A stretch of 64,000 bases of DNA, from contig JACDQD010000005.1 in assembly GCA_019843655.1 (NCBI GenBank), positions 8,211,575 through 8,275,574 on the forward strand, in the 5' to 3' direction. The number at the start of each line of letters is the position of its first letter. Position 1 is the stretch's first letter. The notes beneath the pieces were generated by a model. The model saw only the letters and a program-made list of their open reading frames with translations, did no database searches and had not been told where the DNA came from. The position numbers and the translations under genes are program-made. The stretch is from Lethocerus indicus. Its lineage: Eukaryota > Arthropoda > Insecta > Hemiptera > Belostomatidae. Shown here piece after piece: positions 1 through 12,906 of the stretch.

Positions 1-1959
1 AGAGACTAAATGATGAACGGTAAGATTATTTTTAGTAAATGACCAAACCTGACGTTTGCTCGAATCCTGGGCCATGGGCCAATTGTGACATATGGACCAG
101 TCACAATGCTTGCCGTTCGCAACTATAAATTTCCTATACAACTCCCTTCCGTAAAATCACATTAATACTGCATATCACCTCCATAATATATATAATTATT
201 ATTTATTGACTCAATAGCATCGCATATGTGATGGAAATTCAGTCAGTCACAATATAAATATAAAAATATATATTCTTTTTATTTCTGCCTTCCGTTTCCT
301 CTCCTTCGCAATTATCTCGCCCAACCGCAACATGCATTCTGATCCAAAAGGAATAACTAACTATTCGTCAAATTGTTAAAAAAATGGGAAAAGAATAAGT
401 TACCGAGAGAATAAAAGCGTGTTATAACTATGGTGAACAATTTACACACATCTGAGGTACAGACGATCCGAATGGCTATGTTCCCCCCCAATTTATTTTA
501 CAGGGTAAGAGACGCTTCATTTCACACTCATCAATAACGCCCGGGGAATAAGATAATATGAAATTATAAATTAAACTAACCTGTTAGATGTGTTGCGGGG
601 TTCAGAGCGCCACCATTCTTGCAGGAACCAGTCGCCAAGCAGTACTGAGAGTAACACTTTCACTAACACCACACACACGCGCGCGAATGAACAAACTGAA
701 AAACAATCGTCAATCATTAACATCTTACATGACTAATTGTTTTTTATAAATATCCAAATAACAGTTTGTACAATAAAAGTCGTTTGTATACATAAAATTC
801 GCATCTTTATTTGTTCTGTTCGTTATTTGGTTTGATTGTTGTTTGAATTTTGTTTGATTGTTCTGTTGTAATTCGTGTATTGAATTGTGTAGTCATTCTA
901 AATTTTTCTACAGCCAACGGAGGAAAATTAAAGAAAAATATTTTCAGACATTCTTGGAACGTCTCTGTACATATAATTTAAGATGTTTGGGGTTTTTGTG
1001 GATCTACAAGCACGAGTTTGGAATATCATCACCCTTGTGATCATCTGGACCTGTTTGGACCCGAAATAGATAAGAGATTGCGCTTCCCGCCATCGTCAGT
1101 ATCATTTGCCCAGTATAAGTGAGATGTCGGTATAGAAACTTTAATATTGATTAATGGCGAACTTCGTGCAAAATAATATTAAATATTTAATCGGGCTATT
1201 AGATCGACTTGGTTAGAGTAAGACCAAATCGGCAAGTGGAGACACAAGATTGCAAGAACAAAACATATCCTTATCATTACCCCTTACAAAGACACGGTTT
1301 GATGACCTCAGGACGAACAGAATGGGATGAATTTATACATTATCTAGGTATAGATAGTTCACTTTTATACATAAAAAAACCTACACTGGTAGTTTGGACT
1401 ACTGATACTACTGGACCAGCTCACATAAACCACTGAGGAAACACATTACTATACAACTGACATTCATACACAAGACACATTCCTCAGGTTTCCCCGAGTA
1501 AAGTCCGGAGCAGGTTCACAAAAGGCCGGGCAGGGTAATAGGTCCCGACTTGGCAGAAGACCACTTACAACAATGAGAAACAAATCTAAATGAAACAACT
1601 TCATCATCCCCAGGCCCAAAATCGGCGTACAGACAATTTTAGAAGAGGGCTTGCGGCGGAACACCGATTGAACGTAGAATAAAAACATAATATCTAGGTC
1701 GTAGACGAAGGCGTCAGGCAAGCCCTAATCGTACAATCTATAAGATGTAAAAACTAGGCACGAGCTCACTCTAACCCTTGATCGAGATCATTATACGAAA
1801 AAATCCACGCCCATTTTCTTTTTTATCATCCCCCTTAAAACGATTACAAGACTTCCCAGGACCTGGGCACCGAATATTAACAACGATAAAAATCTTTCAT
1901 TAAACAAAATTTTTACCTGGTCTCCCCGCCTTACTTAAAACACTTGTCGGGTTCACACT

Positions 1960-2330
1960 TCTCTTGTGCGTTAATTGGGTTAGGACCGTAGGGGTACCGA
2001 GAAGCGGCGGTCACAAAGCGGTCGTTATAATGCAAATTAAATAGAGGGCAGCGGCCATTTTATTATTTTTTTTGTCACGATTTTACTTTCCAGCCGCCGA
2101 GTAACAAACTATAATTAAGACACTATCTCGACCCGCACCCTGGGTGTCTTGAGACGCGTACGTAAAGAGCGGAAACAATGGGCAATCGACGAAGCCATCC
2201 GATTGGTCGAAAAGTTTATCCGCGGGCCAATCGGCTGCCACTTAAGCAGGCTTGCTGCACGCCGGTAAATTACCACCGGTCTAAATTCCCTCATTTCCTC
2301 GTCCAACTAATCATCACCTGTTAGCTGAAA
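1960..2330. promoter_or_regulatory. GC-richer patch with two CCAAT boxes, possible orphan promoter
   Basis: This stretch is clearly richer in G, C and CpG than its AT-rich surroundings. It has a reverse CCAAT box (ATTGG, 2202-2206) and a forward one (CCAAT, 2227-2231) 25 bp apart, plus a GCGGCCATTTTA element near 2050. That composition resembles a promoter or first exon, but no coding exon was recognised on either side. It could equally be the remains of a mobile element. Confidence 0.22.
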
Positions 2331-2999
2331 TAAAATAATTAACACTCTATTGAAATTCAATATTACTGTAGTTATGTATGTGATGCCCCAACCATATGGT
2401 TCCTATGACTTCAACTTAATGACAGTCTCCTGTCATATACATACAATATAAATAATCTATATTACCAAAAAAAATATCAACTTCACAAAAGCAATATAAA
2501 TAATGAAAATACAAAAGAAAATTGGGTGCTCATAAGACAATTACATTCCAATATTCAATTCGTACTAAGAACATGTACATTCAAACATGTGCCCTACCCA
2601 GATTTTTATACCTCAATTTTTATTCACAAATAAAGGTGAATATTGCTACAGAATTATGAGAAAAGGTCTCAAGGTTTGTATAGTAATTTATGGAATTGTG
2701 TTTAAATTGTTTATCGTTAAATATTCCTATCAGTCCGTACTCTCGTTAATTCGTTTCTTTCTATAGATTAATTTTGATAAATAAGTTTACGAAACTTCAA
2801 CTTTGTCTTTTGTCCGGTCGATTATTTGACAAAATTGTAGACTACTATTACAAGGTGGTAGATCAGGTATTCTCGGTAGAGCACATATTGGGAGTAAAGA
2901 AAATTGTTGTTATCCAATGGTAATGTAATTTAATACCTTTATTGAACTTGAACATTTAGAAGCGTGAACCTAACATTCGCAATAATTCTTGCGGTTTTA

Positions 3000-3145
3000 T
3001 GTTACAACAGTTTTGGGTTCTCACCACCGTCAATAGCCCTGCTTCGGAAGCACAGGCTTTACTCTCATGTCGGTGGGGCAACTTGTGTCCGCAATGTCCC
3101 CACGCTACTGTAGACGGCGAGAAGCCGAAACCGACAAAGACAAAT
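3000..3145. mobile_element. diverged foldback element copy
   Basis: The left arm near 3015-3037 reads GGTTCTCACCACCGTCAATA. The right arm at 3104-3139 contains GACGGCGAGAAGCCGAAACC and is its approximate reverse complement. Both arms match the better-preserved copies at 23.4, 36.9 and 37.2 kb. The middle has diverged. Confidence 0.55.
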
Positions 3146-6100
3146 AATCCAGACGACCGCGGGCCAACAGATAGGTGACTTAAATTTATAATGCAAACAC
3201 AATTGAATGAATAGAAAACAACACGCCCATCATCACAGCGCCCTGCAATTTTAGGAACAAACTACCTAACTGAAACTGAAGTTTTCTTCAATGCATAAAA
3301 GTGAATACCCCCTTCTCTACTGAGAACGGAATGCAATAGATGACGGCCTAAATTGTTTAGCGGAGCGCCTACAAATCTGAAGTTTACAGGAAATCACATG
3401 ACGATACGTAAATATGAGTGTGCACTCTTCAAGTGTACACTAGATATAGACTAGGTACTAGGTACAGACAATTTAATTCCCGGAACATTCACGCATTAGT
3501 CAGACCGTATATGCAACAAGCAACCGTGTTTAAATTGCATTACTAGACCTAACCTCACTATAAATCAAAACACAGTAGGGCTGGAAAACCAGATTAATAA
3601 AAATTATTGAAATACTAGTAAATGGGAGCAATAAAAATATCCAATAAATGACACTGAACAGGAAATTTTAAATGTATATATGTATAAATATATAAAACTT
3701 AATTTCACACCAACAATTCATGCAAGCAATTTTGTGTATGGACTAGTAGGGCCACGGTAAATGTCCATATTTTGTTAAATAAGGAAAAATATTTGTTATA
3801 ATTTACATATGTTAACACATGCACAAGTTGTATGAAAATTACACTGGTAAACTGAAACACAAAGACTTAAATCACATTGCATTCACAATGCCCAACATAA
3901 TTCAGCATTGCATAACATTTCCTCAGCATGCAACATGAGACAAATATACTTTATTTGATATTTTTTGGAACTTGAGGCATGGAGATCAATGTACAACTGT
4001 CCAACACAAATATTGGAGCTAAATAAATAGCTGTTCACAAGCATGTTGGCAGAAGGCTACCTTCTAATTTGGAATATGAAACTATATGGTTCTATGGCAA
4101 TAATTAAAGTAACACTGATTATGGTTGCATCATTGTAAGTTGATTACATTCTTAAGATTTATTTTTAATACAATGAATACAATTTGCCAAAAGTTTGGTA
4201 AATATAATAGGCCTCACAGTCCACTCTGAGCTGATGCCCACTCATAAAATATTATATGGGTGGTAAAAACAAAATGTCCAATTTTTAATACTTGTAGCCT
4301 TGATTGAAACAATATTAACTAACCTCTATTCAATATGGTGAATAGCAGAAACTAACGTTCAAAAACAAAAGAAAGGATTGGGAATATCACAATAAAGAGC
4401 TCAATTATTCCCTTTTCCATCAATAATGATAGAAATTAAGTATTTGATTAAAAAGAAAGAAATAAACATTGTAATCGTATTGTTTTTAATGTTTCGGTTT
4501 AATGTTACAAGTAAAATACTCGTTTACTTTGGGAGTACCCTAAAAAGTACCCCCTAGAATGCAGTTAAAATAAAAACTAATAAACCTCTACAATGATTAA
4601 TAAAACATACCCCCAACTTAACCTTCCTTAGTTACTGGATTATACTGTCTGTACTGTTAATAGTCATATAGTGAATAATGAATTTGCTTCTAATAAATAA
4701 GATACATTACCTGCAAGTAATGTTAACAGTAGTTGTGCAATTAAAGAAACTAACCTTTTCAAATAGCGTATTTTCCATAGTTGAAGCGATCGCCGCAAGG
4801 TGACGCAACTAATCAAGCGTAACCAATATTGCCAACGTTTGAACCATCCAAATGCATTCCTGTAAAAAATGTTTAAATGATAAAAAGGAAAACTACTTTT
4901 TGTTGCACGAATAAAAAAATAACGAATAATTAAAACAATATAGACGCAATAACAAATATAACACCGTTTTTTGAGGACCATTAATTTGTTATAAAACAAT
5001 TATGAAAATAAAGAAATCTTCTACATAACAATTGGAAAGTTGAAAGGGGTTGGGAAATAAAGCTCTCCGCAAGAAGAAAACATCCAGCAATTTAACATAA
5101 CTTATCTGTGTCTCAAATAGGAGATAAGTTTTTATTTTGAAGTGAGGAACATTAATTGAAGGAATATGACAAAAAAATTATAATTTTATTGCCTTATTAC
5201 AACAATGTATAATTATAAATTTGATTATATTACTGAATTAGTTGCATTATATTATTGGTTGGATTATTTCATAAAAATCTACACAATTGAATGAGTAAGT
5301 AGAAGTAAAAATTGTACAAAATATACATATAATTGTTATGACCTATTGTAGCTTAAAAATTCCATTTTTGTAGGGTAAATATTCAAATACACAGCTAAAT
5401 AAATTTATCAAAAAACGTTTATAACTGAATAATCATGTTGAAATAATTCAGTTTATCTAAGTAGTATATAACAATGTTGTTAACAGTAATAATAATGGTC
5501 ACATTTATACATGTAATTTTCTAATTTAAGAAATACATTTTCTTATACAAATTCAAAACAATATTAAATTGTTATAGGTTTATAAAAAATATACTACAAA
5601 CATTTAAAAGAAGTATAGTGTATCCTAGTAAATATTTTTTTTCCAATAATGGGGGAATAATACATATTTAGTGTAAAACACATCCAATTTTTGTGGCATT
5701 AGCAATCAAAATATTATAGACAGATTGAAAGCTACAAAATAATGCACCCAAATTAACATAAATTTAAAATTATGTTACATTTTATTCCACATTTCTATTT
5801 TTCTTATTTGTTTTTTTTTGCATCATTTCCTTTTGTAATTTAAACAAATGATTTTTTATTCAAATTTTATAATTTTAAACCTACTGCATGAAATGTACTG
5901 TTTATAATGAGTTAAAGTAATGTTTTAGCCAATGAAATTGTCATATTCTTTAAACCATTTTCTTAAATTGTAAATGACAGGCAATGAGGAAACAGAAATT
6001 AAACAAGTAAAATAAAAGAGATAACTTCTTGGGTAAATTCTTGATCTGAGAAAGTCACATGAAAAGTCATTGCCCTACATCTTGTATACAGATTGTAAGT

Positions 6101-6729
6101 ATTTACAAACAAGTTTCAAAAATTCCTGTGGGCCAATTAGGCCTAATCTAAGGTAGTGCTTAGGTATTTCACCTAATTAAACACCAAAAATACATCCCCG
6201 AGATGTTTCTTCTCTCTCCTGAGGCCTATAATTAATAAGACAACCTAATAACTTGCAGAAATTTATAATAATAACATGAAAAAATTATAAGCCCCCTCAC
6301 TGTATTGAAATTTAAAACCTTTTTCTTTTATCACGATAGTCTAAATGAGCGATTTATTGTCAACTATTAGGTATACCAATTCATATCAAATCTCCATTCT
6401 GATTTGTCTTATTCTAGACCAGTTACAGTATTACAGTAAATAAAATGTTCTCTTATACCATCACCATCAATGCCACCATTAAAAATCTACCCGAAGAGCA
6501 GTTTATTTAATGCTTATGTTTAGTATCACAGTATTCAGTAACTTTGAATTTCATACTTTTCAAAATATAACTTTTCTGATGATACAATAACAGTATGTGC
6601 ATGTCTGTGGAAGTTGTCCAATCGGGCAAATTTAAAAATGACATTGAAACAAAAACCACAGCCAAGGCTATGCACAAATTTACTACAGAATAAAATATTA
6701 AATATCAATACTCCTGCAGATGTGTTTCC

Positions 6730-6832
6730 ACTTGCTGATTTAGTTCTATGATAGACCGGTTTCAACTCCTTGCTAACTTCAATAGCACTCTGTCAGTAGC
6801 TCACACATTGGCCATCCTGTCTGCACTGTTTA
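6730..6832. mobile_element. half copy of the foldback element
   Basis: Contains ATAGACCGGTTTCAACTCC, then a diverged CTTCAATAGC block, a CAGTAGCTCACA block and a GGCCATCCTGTCTGCACTG block, in the same order as the left half of the 23.4 kb copy. The complementary right arm is missing or too diverged to see. Confidence 0.5.
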
Positions 6833-7344
6833 AAAGCAAATTAGTGAGTGTAGATAGAATGCAATTGAAAACTGACTACTCAACAGGAGTATTAAACAAA
6901 ATTTATAAATTTAATTTTGAGCATTTTTCCTAAATGAACCAATTAATTTGGGACAAAGGAAAATTAATTTACTCACAGGAAAAGAACAAAATACCAGAAA
7001 TCGGTTAGTCCAATTTTGATTTTAAGTATCTCCAACCATTTCTATAATTCATATTCATAATTCATTCCCACAAAATCATTTAATGCTATTTTTTTAATGG
7101 CTTGCTTGTGACCAACCCTCATTGTGTAGTGATAATGGTGTAGAGAGTCAGGTCCACCAGTGTATCAACGACCAGACCAGCACAATCACATATCATTGTT
7201 ATAACAACCTAACAATCTGAACAGAAATATAAAAGTTCATGCAGGTCTGAATGCATCCATTTTTCTTCTTTTATGTACTATATAAATTAAAACATTTAAT
7301 TATAATACACATAAAAATACTAATTTTAAGAAGTGACACTGATG

Positions 7345-7605
7345 ATCACCTGCTGATTTGGTCTTAAGTTAGACCCAGGATTTTGGCTTCTTACTATTTT
7401 CAGAATAATTCTGTTAGTAGCCAGTGAGGTATGCTGGTTGCCGATTGGATATACGTTTTATTGGTTATTGAGCTTCTCGAGGGATACTCCACTGGGCAAC
7501 CGGCATGTGTAAATAACTAGTCTGCTGATAGAATACTACTGAAGACGGTGAGAAGCCAAAACCCCAGGTCTAAACATAAGATCAAACCCTCATGGACTAC
7601 ACAAA
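7345..7605. mobile_element. foldback element copy, both arms present
   Basis: The left arm (TTTGGTCTTAAGTTAGACC, then GGCTTCTTACTATTTTCAG) and right arm (ACTGAAGACGGTGAGAAGCC, then GGTCTAAACATAAGATCAAA) are imperfect reverse complements. They match the TTTGGTCTTTTGCTAGACC and CTGAAGATGGCGAGCAGCC blocks of the better copies. An inner inverted pair (GGTTGCC and GGCAACC) extends the hairpin. Confidence 0.6.
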
Positions 7606-8862
7606 AGGTACATTAAAATAACTCTTATATGAATATATTCAATTGTAGCAAAAAACAGAAAACAAATAAAAAACAATAATTTTATTTGCTTAATTTACAA
7701 TTCATTACGTTTTCTTACTTTACATATTACATATTGGCATTTCTCTATTGAAATGCACTCCCAAATTACTTGCAAGCAATTATTTATTATTTTATTTTTT
7801 CAACATTTTATTCCACAATACAAGTCAACTACCATAAGTTGTTGAAAATGGTATTTTTTAATTACATTTTAATAAATGGATGCCAATTGGATTACAAGTT
7901 TTATACATGTATATATTTTTTGTTTACCTTAGTACAAACTTTTAAATAATAATGATACAATTCAAATTATAAAACAAAAAAAGTGTAAATGAAACCATAC
8001 AATAATGCACACATTAAATAAGCACTTATGTAATGTGCACTCAAAGTAACCATGCTCTTTTTCCCAAAATTGTACATGCAGCTTTGTAAATTTAAATTTT
8101 TTTTTACCCACTTTAAATATATAAAAATAACAGCTGAAAATGTTTCTTACACAATAAATAAACATAAGGTTAATTTCATTAATAATTCTTTTTAATATTG
8201 AAAGTTGATATTCATCATTTAGTCCTCAAAATACATATAGTTTTTTCTTCAATGGATACACTGCTTAAAATTTACACATTATCAACGTTAAGTAGCTACA
8301 TTTTAAATTTCCCTACTTTCATTTAAACAACAAATTTAATACCTTTCGGTATAAATTATTTTTCTTTTTTAGAATGATAGCATTTCTATTTCCTTTTTGT
8401 TTCTTCAGTAACAAACTCAAATATAAAGGTTGTTTTAAATCTGTTTATTGGTAATTTACTTACTACATAATTTACTTGTGTACTGCATTTATAACACTTG
8501 AAAGAGAACACTTGAAGTGAGAGTTCTTAAGAAAAATTTACAAATCACTTCTTAAAAACAAATTAAAAGAAAATATTTGATAACATTAGCGATTAATAAA
8601 TGACTAATTACCAGGTTTATCAATTTGTACATCGGACCCAATAGATGATATTATATGGCATGTCACTTTAAACTATTTTTTGTTTATCAATGTTTTCTCA
8701 TCGGTAGACAATCACAACATTTGAAAATGCAAGATTAAATGTGACACAAAGGAAAGATATCACTTCACTTTAGGAAACATACTTTTTCTGACCCCATCCA
8801 ATTGCTTCAATTTCTCCATCATGAAGTTACAGCACTTTAAATGCTTCTTTCACCAAGCATAT

Positions 8863-8865
<3 letters not shown>

Positions 8866-8915
<50 letters not shown>
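8866..8915. repeat. (AT)n microsatellite
   Basis: About 24 AT dinucleotides in a row, flanked by ACACAT on both sides. An apparent IYIYIY open frame across it is an artefact of the repeat. Confidence 0.9.
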
Positions 8916-8920
<5 letters not shown>

Positions 8921-10196
8921 TAAATAACAAAATACTACACAACTTCAACAGTCATTTTATGGAATATTTTCTATATAAAAATATCGATAACTTTTTTAAT
9001 GACTAGTAAATATGCTTGTATAAAGGTATTTAAAACTTGTGATATAAACAGGAAACTTTTAAAAAAGAAGAATGACGCATTATTTATTTATTTTTTTAAT
9101 TTTCTTCTAAAATACCTATGAGAAATACTATCAACACTAATATATATACTCTAAAGTTTATATTGGTTGAAAATAAAGGTATAATCGATAATTTGAAAAA
9201 AGTACAAACAAGTTTTGAAATGAAACTGCTAAGTGACGTGATATACATTTAATATTCATTTTACCCAATTTACGGATAGAGTAACCTGAACAAAAAGTCT
9301 GCGCATATTACTACAGGTACCGTTAACATTAATACAACACATCGATACTCTCTTTTGATAATTGACAGTCAATAAATACAAACTACAATATTAGAGGAGA
9401 GTGCAAGAAAGCCAAACAACAGAAAGAAAGTTAAGTTAAATCCAAACAAAGAAGACAGTACAGCAATATACTGTGTATAAACCAATTTTATATTGTTTTC
9501 TTCATCCAAAAAACCTCCTCCAACTGTCTGCCTACCATCTTGGCAGGGATTATTACACTAGCCATAATAATTGCCATAATTTATTTTATATGTCAACACT
9601 ACATAACCTTTCCTGGACTCGTGGAAAAAATAACTAAACTCAGACAGAAAAAGAAATTAAAAAATTTGAGCCATTAAATATTGGGGTGTCAATAGGATAC
9701 GACACTGTTAAAAATAATGGACACAGAAAATAAACAGCCATATCAGTATACCTATATTTTCAACTCCCAGCAGACTGGTTAGCATAATTTATAAATTACA
9801 AGTATCCCCATGTGTACACATCATACGAAAATTGTTTTTCAAGCCACTATGTTCAACGATATTACCATCATAGAAAAAAGGAAAATTCTCTCGGTAACAC
9901 TTATATTATAAAATAAAATAAATTAAGGGAAAAACCGCTCGAATGTTACGTAACGCCAGTACTAACGAATAAAATAAAAAACAAACAAAAAAATAGGAAA
10001 ATAAAACCTGTATTATATTAGAAGAGTCGCAAGTATCACATTCGAATCAACAAATAATAAATAACGGCGAAGAACAAAGTCTGAGATAAGATAAAAGGGG
10101 GAGAAGGCCGGCGGTGGCCATCTGCCAACGAAAGGACAGGAAACGGAGGGAGTTTGTCCTTTGGCGTGTCGACAGGAGGGCTGGGAGGCCCGACCG

Positions 10197-10439
10197 TCAT
10201 CCGTCCTGGCAGTGGACACTGTCGCAGTTGTTACTCCAGAAGAGGCAGTTGCCGACGCCGCTGTAGCAGATGAGAAAGACTGCGGCGAGGAACACCAGGC
10301 TGCAGATGGTGCACGGCTTCCTCTCAAGGAAGAACCCCGTGAGGTAGAGGACCATGAACATGACGTGGGTCTGGAGCAGGGCCGGGTTCACCGGTTTGGG
10401 CATCAGGAGCACCGGCAACAACCACTGGAGACAGTACAT
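10197..10439 (-). CDS. Blcap: BLCAP-like small membrane protein
   Basis: A single uninterrupted frame of 80 residues starting [16 protein letters not shown] and carrying LERKPCTIC and [10 protein letters not shown]. These are the most conserved stretches of BLCAP (bladder cancer-associated protein), which is 87 aa in vertebrates and also has an intronless coding region. Vertebrate BLCAP is a small protein with two hydrophobic segments that slows proliferation and promotes apoptosis; its biochemistry is unknown. Hydrophobic segments are visible at about residues 5-12, 27-37 and 46-60. The C-terminal tail (after NCLFW) is shorter and different from vertebrates, as is usual for this poorly conserved end. 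The start is fixed by the family N-terminus. The gene lies head to head with RpS28, 1.46 kb between starts. The opposite strand also reads open here but resembles nothing. Confidence 0.9.
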   Translation of the reverse strand: MYCLQWLLPVLLMPKPVNPALLQTHVMFMVLYLTGFFLERKPCTICSLVFLAAVFLICYSGVGNCLFWSNNCDSVHCQDG

Positions 10440-11894
10440 GGTCGAGCGCGGCCGCAGTTCGTATTTTCAACGCCCAGTCGAGTAACATCTCACGAGGGGG
10501 ACCCCGGACCGACCATCCGTATAAAACACTCGTTAAATAACCTGAATGGAACGCATCGACTACGACCAGTCAGCTGTCGTTGCCGCCGCCCCAACGCCCT
10601 CTACCGGCCAACATTCACTTACTAATCTCCAGTTTCAAACAATTTTTGAATTTCTGAAATATACATACAGTCCTCGGGCTTTTAAGAAGGCGGGCTTTAA
10701 TAAATAAGTTCGTTTTTACATTGAACAACATTTTTTAAGCGGTTGAAAAATAGCTGCGCCGGATGTTGCTCAGGCTCTAAGTTGGTGGAGGATAGGTGAT
10801 GTTGGCTTGGGAAATAGAGGTAAAAAAGTAGTTATGATAACTAAAACGTGCATGCAATGAAGTATTTACAATAATGAAACTAAAATGTAGAGTAAGCTGG
10901 GAAGCCTTGCGGGCAACCAACATGATGTAAAAGCGAGCGGTCCCATTGCACAATGTTATGGAAATATTTTTTCATTCTAAATTTTGTCAGAGAACATGTA
11001 ATATCTTTCTGTATTTTTTAAAAACATTTTATACGATAACCTCCAGTTCGTTTATTTATTAATAATGGTTACGCATTAAAAATATCGAGAAAAATTACAA
11101 CGTATATTAACAGTGCATGCACTCTGCCGGCAGTGAGTTGCATATTACTTACAGACTAAACTATTCGTCTGAAGCTAAATAAACGCTTCAAAACACTCAT
11201 TAGAACTACAATATAATTTGAAATACCTTTTTGGTGTTCTGCGAGGGTTTGGAATGCTGTGGTTCTCGCGATCTTTTGTTTGTTCACTACTTTCTTTACA
11301 CTAATAAATTTTAAAAATCGCTTCATACGGAGTGGCAATAAATGTTTCAATTATGAGCACGACATTAATATTAAACAATAATAAACCTAAACGCGAGTGC
11401 GAAATCCCATTTTAAACTGTACGATAAAACTAAACGGTTGTAGAAGGCGCATAAATTTCAAGGTGTGCAAAATCAATGCCACCTCCATTTTACATTTTAG
11501 CAGTTATCACATTACGAATAATTTTTATATTTTGAAAAAAAACGAAATTTAATGAAAGCCACAATTATTTTTAAGTATTTCAGTGCAATTTTCAATATTC
11601 AATACTCAATACTTTCAACATTTGTATAAATTACACGTGTGTATACACTGGTTAGAAAGAGCATGAAACTCGCATAGTGTAGAAATAATTTAAATTTCGG
11701 TAAAACGTACACTTTATAAATGGATTAATTCTTCGTAATAATATATGCTATGGTAGAAAAAAGAAAAAGAGATTTTAAATTTAATATAACAGTTCGCTTC
11801 ACTTCCGCATCTCTAGAACCCCCTCCAATCGGCCATTTGTTCACGCGACCCTGTTGTGATTGCAGAGTCCACGTGTCTGAAAATCTTTTAGAAA
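10440..11894. promoter_or_regulatory. divergent intergenic region between Blcap and RpS28
   Basis: This 1.46-kb spacer separates the two start codons and must hold both promoters unless 5'UTR exons lie elsewhere. The first 180 bp next to Blcap are GC-rich (several CG and CGCC runs), as expected of its 5'UTR or promoter. Near RpS28, the pyrimidine-rich stretch CTTCACTTCCGCATCTC at about 11798-11814 fits the initiator style of ribosomal-protein genes. A GATTGCAG just before 11870 could be a splice acceptor for a 5'UTR intron. The middle contains a terminus-like relic of the foldback element. Confidence 0.4.
11220..11275. mobile_element. terminal fragment of the foldback element
   Basis: GGTGTTCTGCGAGGGTTTGG resembles the element end TTTTGTGGTCTGCGAGGGGT seen complete at 31.9 and 53.2 kb. 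Only the end is present. Confidence 0.35.
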
Positions 11895-12092
11895 ATGGAA
11901 AAGCCCAACGTATTAGCCCGTGTAATTAAAGTCCTCGGCCGTACTGGCTCCCAGGGACAGTGTACCCAGGTCAAAGTGGAATTTATCGGCGATCAGAATC
12001 GTCAGATCATCAGGAATGTAAAGGGACCCGTCAGAGAAGGCGACATCCTCACACTCCTTGAATCTGAACGTGAAGCAAGAAGATTAAGATAA
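11895..12092 (+). CDS. RpS28: 40S ribosomal protein S28 (eS28)
   Basis: A complete 65-residue frame in one exon. It has the near-invariant core of eS28 ([38 protein letters not shown], ending in [12 protein letters not shown]). The length equals that of other insect S28 proteins. The protein is an OB-fold component of the small-subunit head near the mRNA exit channel. The start is the family start ([10 protein letters not shown]). A splice donor (AAG before GTATGC, intron from 12101) follows the stop by only 8 nt, and a matching acceptor lies at 13499, so the 3'UTR is probably spliced. The junction is too close to the stop to trigger nonsense-mediated decay. Candidate poly(A) signals AATAAA lie at 13582 and 13599. 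Confidence 0.97.
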   Translation: MEKPNVLARVIKVLGRTGSQGQCTQVKVEFIGDQNRQIIRNVKGPVREGDILTLLESEREARRLR

Positions 12093-12260
12093 TATTTAAG
12101 GTATGCTACACCACTTTATACTCTCATTAATGCTTTTATTCATTTTTCTTGTGTACATCATGCTCCTGATAAAATTTCACTAACACATGTGTCTAGGTTA
12201 GGCATTACGGGCAGCGGTCTCAAAGCAGGTGATATTTTAATCTATAACGCTGGAAATATG

Positions 12261-12266
<6 letters not shown>

Positions 12267-12308
<42 letters not shown>
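12267..12308. repeat. (AT)n microsatellite
   Basis: About 20 AT dinucleotides inside the probable 3'UTR intron of RpS28, after a short TATGTGTATA lead-in. Confidence 0.85.
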
Positions 12309-12311
<3 letters not shown>

Positions 12312-12773
12312 GTGTGTGAATTAATTGCATGAATAATAAAGAAGGTATTGCACATGGTCAGTACCAGAATGTTTACAGTTTCTAGCCATAGTTAGTTGAT
12401 TTCCACATTGCTGATTGAGTTCAGTCCAATTGCTATTGAGAATCGGAATTCCCAATAACTACTGAAGATATTTTGTTCCTAAATGTTAAGGTGACCAATG
12501 AATTGGTATCTAAATACTGAAAACTGTTTCCTTTCCCTTATTCTCAAATAGTATTTTCCATGATGAACATGTGGATGATGTCTTTACAGTAATTTATTTT
12601 TAGTTTATTCATGAACTTTAATTTATTATTTTTTAGTTGTATTTAATAATTATGCTACTATAATATTAACACTTATTTTGTATATTGCTGAACTCAAAGT
12701 AACTAAAGTGAATTCATTTATAAAAATAGTCTAGTATTGTATTTTTATTACAAATGTAGCCAGTTATTTTATT

Positions 12774-12906
12774 CTGCACTAAATTAGAACTTGATAACCA
12801 ATTTTATTGGTTATCCAAGTGTCGGACTGGTGCAAAATTAAATGGTACCATCGATAAACAATTTAATAATGACTATGATGTTATTATGATTCATGGACCA
12901 ACATAT
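12774..12906 (+). ncRNA. candidate box H/ACA snoRNA in RpS28 intron
   Basis: About 133 nt fold on paper into hairpin - H box - hairpin - ACA. Hairpin 1: lower stem TGCACT/GGTGCA, an internal loop (left about AAATTAGA, right about GTCGGACT), and a long upper stem (ACTTG and ATAACCAA with TTGGTTAT and CAAGT). An H box AAATTA (ANANNA) follows at 12835-12840, 14 nt after the upper stem. Hairpin 2: lower stem TGGTaCCAT/ATGGACCA (8 bp, one bulge), an internal loop, and upper stem TAATAA/TTATTA. ACA at 12901-12903 follows 14 nt after that stem. Both 14-nt spacings fit the known rule for pseudouridylation guides. The sense strand is that of the host gene. I could not identify the target RNA. It could still be a chance fold in AT-rich DNA. 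Confidence 0.55.

Larger units (their letters stand above)
1..10196. other. intergenic region without a recognisable gene
   Basis: I found no conserved protein or intron-exon chain here on either strand. Open frames are short (under about 115 codons), low-complexity or in AT tracts, and none resembles a family I know. Part of the right end (roughly 8-10.2 kb) could be the 3'UTR of Blcap, which is transcribed leftward, because that gene has a long 3'UTR in mammals; this is inference only. The region holds foldback-element relics near 3.0, 6.7 and 7.4 kb, an (AT)n tract near 8.9 kb and a GC-richer patch near 2.0-2.3 kb. Confidence 0.6.

Noticed and set aside
1209..1721. 75- and 85-codon frames on opposite strands
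   Set aside because: No conserved motif, no splice-linked neighbour, no promoter-like sequence that would support a gene.
10161..10625. 154-codon plus-strand frame opposite Blcap
   Set aside because: It is the shadow of the GC-rich Blcap coding strand and 5' region; no resemblance to a family and low-complexity composition.
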